Assembly: GCA_964609495.1 (NCBI GenBank)
Contig: CAZSTA010000046.1
Span: 7,593 to 20,487 of the forward strand
Length of the DNA stretch: 12,895 nt
Direction: 5' to 3'
Source of the DNA: CAZSTA01 sp964609495 [NCBI: uncultured bacterium]
GTDB taxonomy: Bacteria > CAZSTA01
Shown piece by piece: positions 10,525-12,895 of this stretch; position 1 is the first letter of the stretch, and each line of letters opens with the position of its first letter. Under the pieces are notes generated by a model. The model saw only the letters and a list, made by a program, of their open reading frames with translations, ran no database searches and was not told the DNA's origin. A program made the position numbers and the translations under genes.

Positions 10525-12508
10525 ATCCCTCCTCCAGTTTAACTGACACCCTTATCTCTTCATTGGACTTGATAGTTATATCCTCAATCGCATCAATATG
10601 TCCCTCCCGGCTTATCCTGATCTGGTGCTTACCGGCTGGGATATTATCTTTAGTGAGGGGTGTTTCCCCTATCTCTTTTCCATCTAAAAACACCTTTCCC
10701 CAGGGGACGGAGTTTACCGCGATAGAACCAAAAAGTTGCTTCAAAGTAAGCGATACATCTATATTTTCTCCAGGGGCAACCTCGACGGTGCGCGTTGCCT
10801 CGGCATATCCGTCCATCTGAGCTGTGATCTGATGGGTATCGATTGAGACCTCGCTTATAGTTTGGGGCGATTTCCCAATGTGCTTTCCATCAAGGTATAT
10901 TTTAGCTGAGCTAGGATTAGTAGTTATCTTGAGCGAGCCGACTTTTGGCCTTGCGGCTTCTTCGATAGCAGATTCAAGTCTTCTTATCTCCTCCTTAGCT
11001 CTGTCAGACAAACTACCATCGGTGGTTCGCTCAGCGACCTTCCGCCACATAGCTAAAGCATCCTTATATCTATTCTGATCATCATGGATTAGGGCTGAAG
11101 ATTTATAAGCCAAGACATAATTGGGGTCTCTATTTAAAGCTTCCTGATATTCACTAAGAGCCTGAGGATAGTTACTTAAGCCACGATAGATTTCGCCTAT
11201 CTTGTAATGGAGTTCAGCACCGTCAAAGCCTAGCTCTAAAGCTCTTTGGTAGATCTTAAGAGCCTGTTCATAATCGCCCAACTTTTCATAAGACCTACCT
11301 AGACCAAGATGAGCAGGGAAGTTGTCTTCATCCAATTCTAACACTTTACTATACCCAGCTATAGTTTGTTGGTAATCGCCAACTTTCTCATAGCTTTTTG
11401 CCAAGCCAGATAAAGCTTTTTCAAGAGTCGGATTTAATTCAACAGCCCTCTTGTAATTCGGTATCGCTTTTTGATATTCCTCGGTATGGTATAGCTTTTC
11501 GCCCTGCTCTAAATATCGCAGAGCTCTCTTTTCTTTACTTAGCAGCCCCCCTGCTGAGAGAGAGATGAGAGCGACGGTAACGACAAGAAGCGCAATTATT
11601 CCCACTATCAACTTCTTGTTGGGGCTCCGTTTCTTGGCAACGGGGACTAGAGGGCGGGGAGTGATCAAAGTATTTACCCTAGTCATTTTTCTGGCCTGCT
11701 TTGCAGCTCGCCTGAAATTCTTTACCAACTCATCCACATTCTGATACCTATCCTCCTTCCCCTTAGCCAGGGTCTTCATCACCACTTTCTCTACCACTTT
11801 AGGTAGGCCAGGATTAGCTTGAGTCAAGGGAAGAGGTTCGCTATTTACATGATGAAAGGCGATGGAGAAGGGATCATCACCCTTGAAGGGAAGCTCTCCG
11901 GTTAGCATCTCGTAAAGCATCACTCCTAGGGAGTAGATATCGGAACGCTCATCAACCCGCTCACCCTTCACCTGCTCAGGGGACATATACTCCGGAGTCC
12001 CCATAATCATCCCTACCTTCGTCTGCCAAGTAGCATTAGTTATGCGGGCCACTCCGAAGTCCATAATCTTGACCCTTCCTTCCCTATCGATCATTATGTT
12101 TTCTGGCTTTATATCGCGATGGATTATCCCATTCCTGTGGGCATGACTTAAAGCATCTCCCACTTGAGATAGTATAGTCAGGTTCTCCTTGAGCGATAGA
12201 GGAGCTTCTTTTTGAATTATCTCTCGCAATGTCTCGCCATCTATTAGCTCCATAACGATATAGTGGGTGTTATCCTTGATATTTACATCATATACTTGAC
12301 AAACATTGGGGTGATTAAGTTTGGCTACAGCTTGAGCTTCTCTACGAAAGCGTTCGACAAGATCGGGATCGGTGGTGAGTTGAGGAGGGAGAACCTTGAT
12401 CGCCACATAGCGATTGAGATTTGTTTGAAATCCCTTATAGATAATAGCTACCCCACCTCGACTTATCTCCTCAATTATCTTGAAATTTCCTAAAGTTTCT
12501 CCGATCAT
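10523..12508 (-). CDS. Transmembrane Ser/Thr protein kinase (PknB-type) with TPR and PEGA sensor region
   Basis: The 661-residue protein starts with a Hanks-type kinase domain (about 8-268). Visible residues: Gly-rich loop ISRGGVAIIYKG (15-26), ATP-binding Lys38 (VAIKVL), helix-C Glu57, catalytic loop HRDIKPEN (130-137, Asp132), DFG at 150-152, GTPEYMSPE at 170-178, Asp190 (SDIYSLG) and Arg254 (EDRYQN). All catalytic residues are present; the loop has Ser16 and Ala21 at the first and third Gly positions, which is unusual but may be tolerated. A basic juxtamembrane stretch (264-299) leads into one membrane helix (about 300-323). Outside lie about five TPR units (326-498) and two PEGA repeats (about 523-589, 594-658). 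The likely topology is a cytoplasmic kinase with extracytoplasmic sensing. ATG 12508 has GGAG 8 bases upstream. It heads the gene run and may regulate the downstream envelope proteins (inference). Confidence 0.95.
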   Translation of the reverse strand: MIGETLGNFKIIEEISRGGVAIIYKGFQTNLNRYVAIKVLPPQLTTDPDLVERFRREAQAVAKLNHPNVCQVYDVNIKDNTHYIVMELIDGETLREIIQKEAPLSLKENLTILSQVGDALSHAHRNGIIHRDIKPENIMIDREGRVKIMDFGVARITNATWQTKVGMIMGTPEYMSPEQVKGERVDERSDIYSLGVMLYEMLTGELPFKGDDPFSIAFHHVNSEPLPLTQANPGLPKVVEKVVMKTLAKGKEDRYQNVDELVKNFRRAAKQARKMTRVNTLITPRPLVPVAKKRSPNKKLIVGIIALLVVTVALISLSAGGLLSKEKRALRYLEQGEKLYHTEEYQKAIPNYKRAVELNPTLEKALSGLAKSYEKVGDYQQTIAGYSKVLELDEDNFPAHLGLGRSYEKLGDYEQALKIYQRALELGFDGAELHYKIGEIYRGLSNYPQALSEYQEALNRDPNYVLAYKSSALIHDDQNRYKDALAMWRKVAERTTDGSLSDRAKEEIRRLESAIEEAARPKVGSLKITTNPSSAKIYLDGKHIGKSPQTISEVSIDTHQITAQMDGYAEATRTVEVAPGENIDVSLTLKQLFGSIAVNSVPWGKVFLDGKEIGETPLTKDNIPAGKHQIRISREGHIDAIEDITIKSNEEIRVSVKLEEG

Positions 12509-12584
12509 TGAACTTACTCCACTTTTAGATACGACTATGATTTCGCGCTTTTTGAGAACGCCGAACTAAGAACTCCCTCTCCCA

Positions 12585-12635
12585 GCGGATTTTTGGATAA
12601 GGGGTATGTGTAATATAAACTCCCCAAAAACCCGC
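12585..12635. promoter_or_regulatory. Inverted repeat in the kinase leader, possible regulatory site
   Basis: GCGGATTTTTGG (12585-12596) and CCAAAAACCCGC (12624-12635) are inverted repeats matching at 11 of 12 bases with 27 bases between. On the minus strand the spacer includes TATATT, a 5-of-6 match to a -10 box, but no good -35 is at the right distance. It sits about 75-130 bases upstream of the kinase start. It could be an operator or a leader hairpin; the evidence is only symmetry and position. Confidence 0.3.
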
Positions 12636-12895
12636 ATTAATAGCAGACTTTTGAAAAATATGCAAAGGTATAGGATATAAGAAGGTTGCTTATTTTACTT
12701 CCTCTCTAGCCCAACTTTAACGGTTAATAATTTGAGGCTGTTCACCTCCCCCAAGGAAATGAGCGAGGAGTTATTGCAGTACTTCCCTTTGAGGTTTCCC
12801 AGCTTTGATAAATTTCCCTATCTGTCAAAGTCGGGCTATAAAGAGATGAACTTTCAGAAGTGCTCTCCAATTAGAATTAATATCTTCTCTTCCCA
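12636..12895. other. Right-edge stretch without a supported gene
   Basis: I see no confident gene here. On the plus strand a frame is open from 12681 to the window edge (71 codons) with an ATG at 12759 (MSEELLQYFPLRFPSFDKF) or TTG at 12732, but neither has a convincing ribosome binding site and the peptide is unfamiliar. It would be divergent from the kinase if real. On the minus strand, TTGCAT at a 17-base spacing from TATTAA (around 12637-12665) is a weak candidate promoter for the kinase. The stretch may instead hold part of a repeat that continues beyond the window. Confidence 0.2.

Overview
This looks like chromosomal DNA of an uncultured, Gram-negative-like bacterium, probably from a poorly characterised lineage. 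It is AT-leaning, uses the standard genetic code with clear Shine-Dalgarno sites, and is rich in small palindromic repeats. The proteins have Sec-type signal peptides and eukaryote-like repeat architectures (Hanks kinase, TPR, PEGA, DUF11, CARDB, Reg_prop propellers), common in candidate phyla. I cannot place it in a named phylum from sequence alone.

Every supported gene is on the minus strand, so transcription reads from high to low coordinates. In that order: (1) a membrane Ser/Thr kinase with TPR and two PEGA repeats (12508-10523); (2) a secreted or membrane-anchored protein with three TPRs and eight PEGA repeats (10408-8129), bracketed by two related foldback repeats in opposite orientation (8039-8122 and 10425-10524); (3) a 524-base gap holding a highly structured RNA on the minus strand (about 8020-7755) plus two strong hairpins; (4) a secreted protein with a long disordered linker and two DUF11-like domains (7604-5325); (5) a palindromic-repeat gap and a membrane-anchored subtilisin-family protease (5119-2402); (6) a zinc medium-chain dehydrogenase (2381-1308); (7) a decayed beta-propeller gene (1307-715); (8) a RelE-type toxin-antitoxin pair (696-95); (9) the first 13 codons of a probable Gfo/Idh/MocA oxidoreductase running off the left edge (40-1).

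Items 1 to 5 read as a cell-envelope set: a kinase sensing through extracytoplasmic TPR/PEGA repeats, a larger PEGA array, a DUF11 surface protein and an anchored protease. A functional link is inferred from adjacency and shared domains only. The dehydrogenase and partial oxidoreductase suggest sugar or polyol oxidation.

The most notable signal is the structured RNA. It has a 10-bp perfect long-range stem, three GNRA tetraloop hairpins all on the minus strand and a possible pseudoknot. It resembles, from memory, the HEARO / IscB omega-RNA family, but no iscB or tnpB gene is in the window. If confirmed it would be a stand-alone omega-RNA. The second notable theme is palindromic repeats inside coding sequence: related elements are translated in the DUF11 protein and in the N-terminus of the PEGA protein, similar in concept to Rickettsia palindromic elements.
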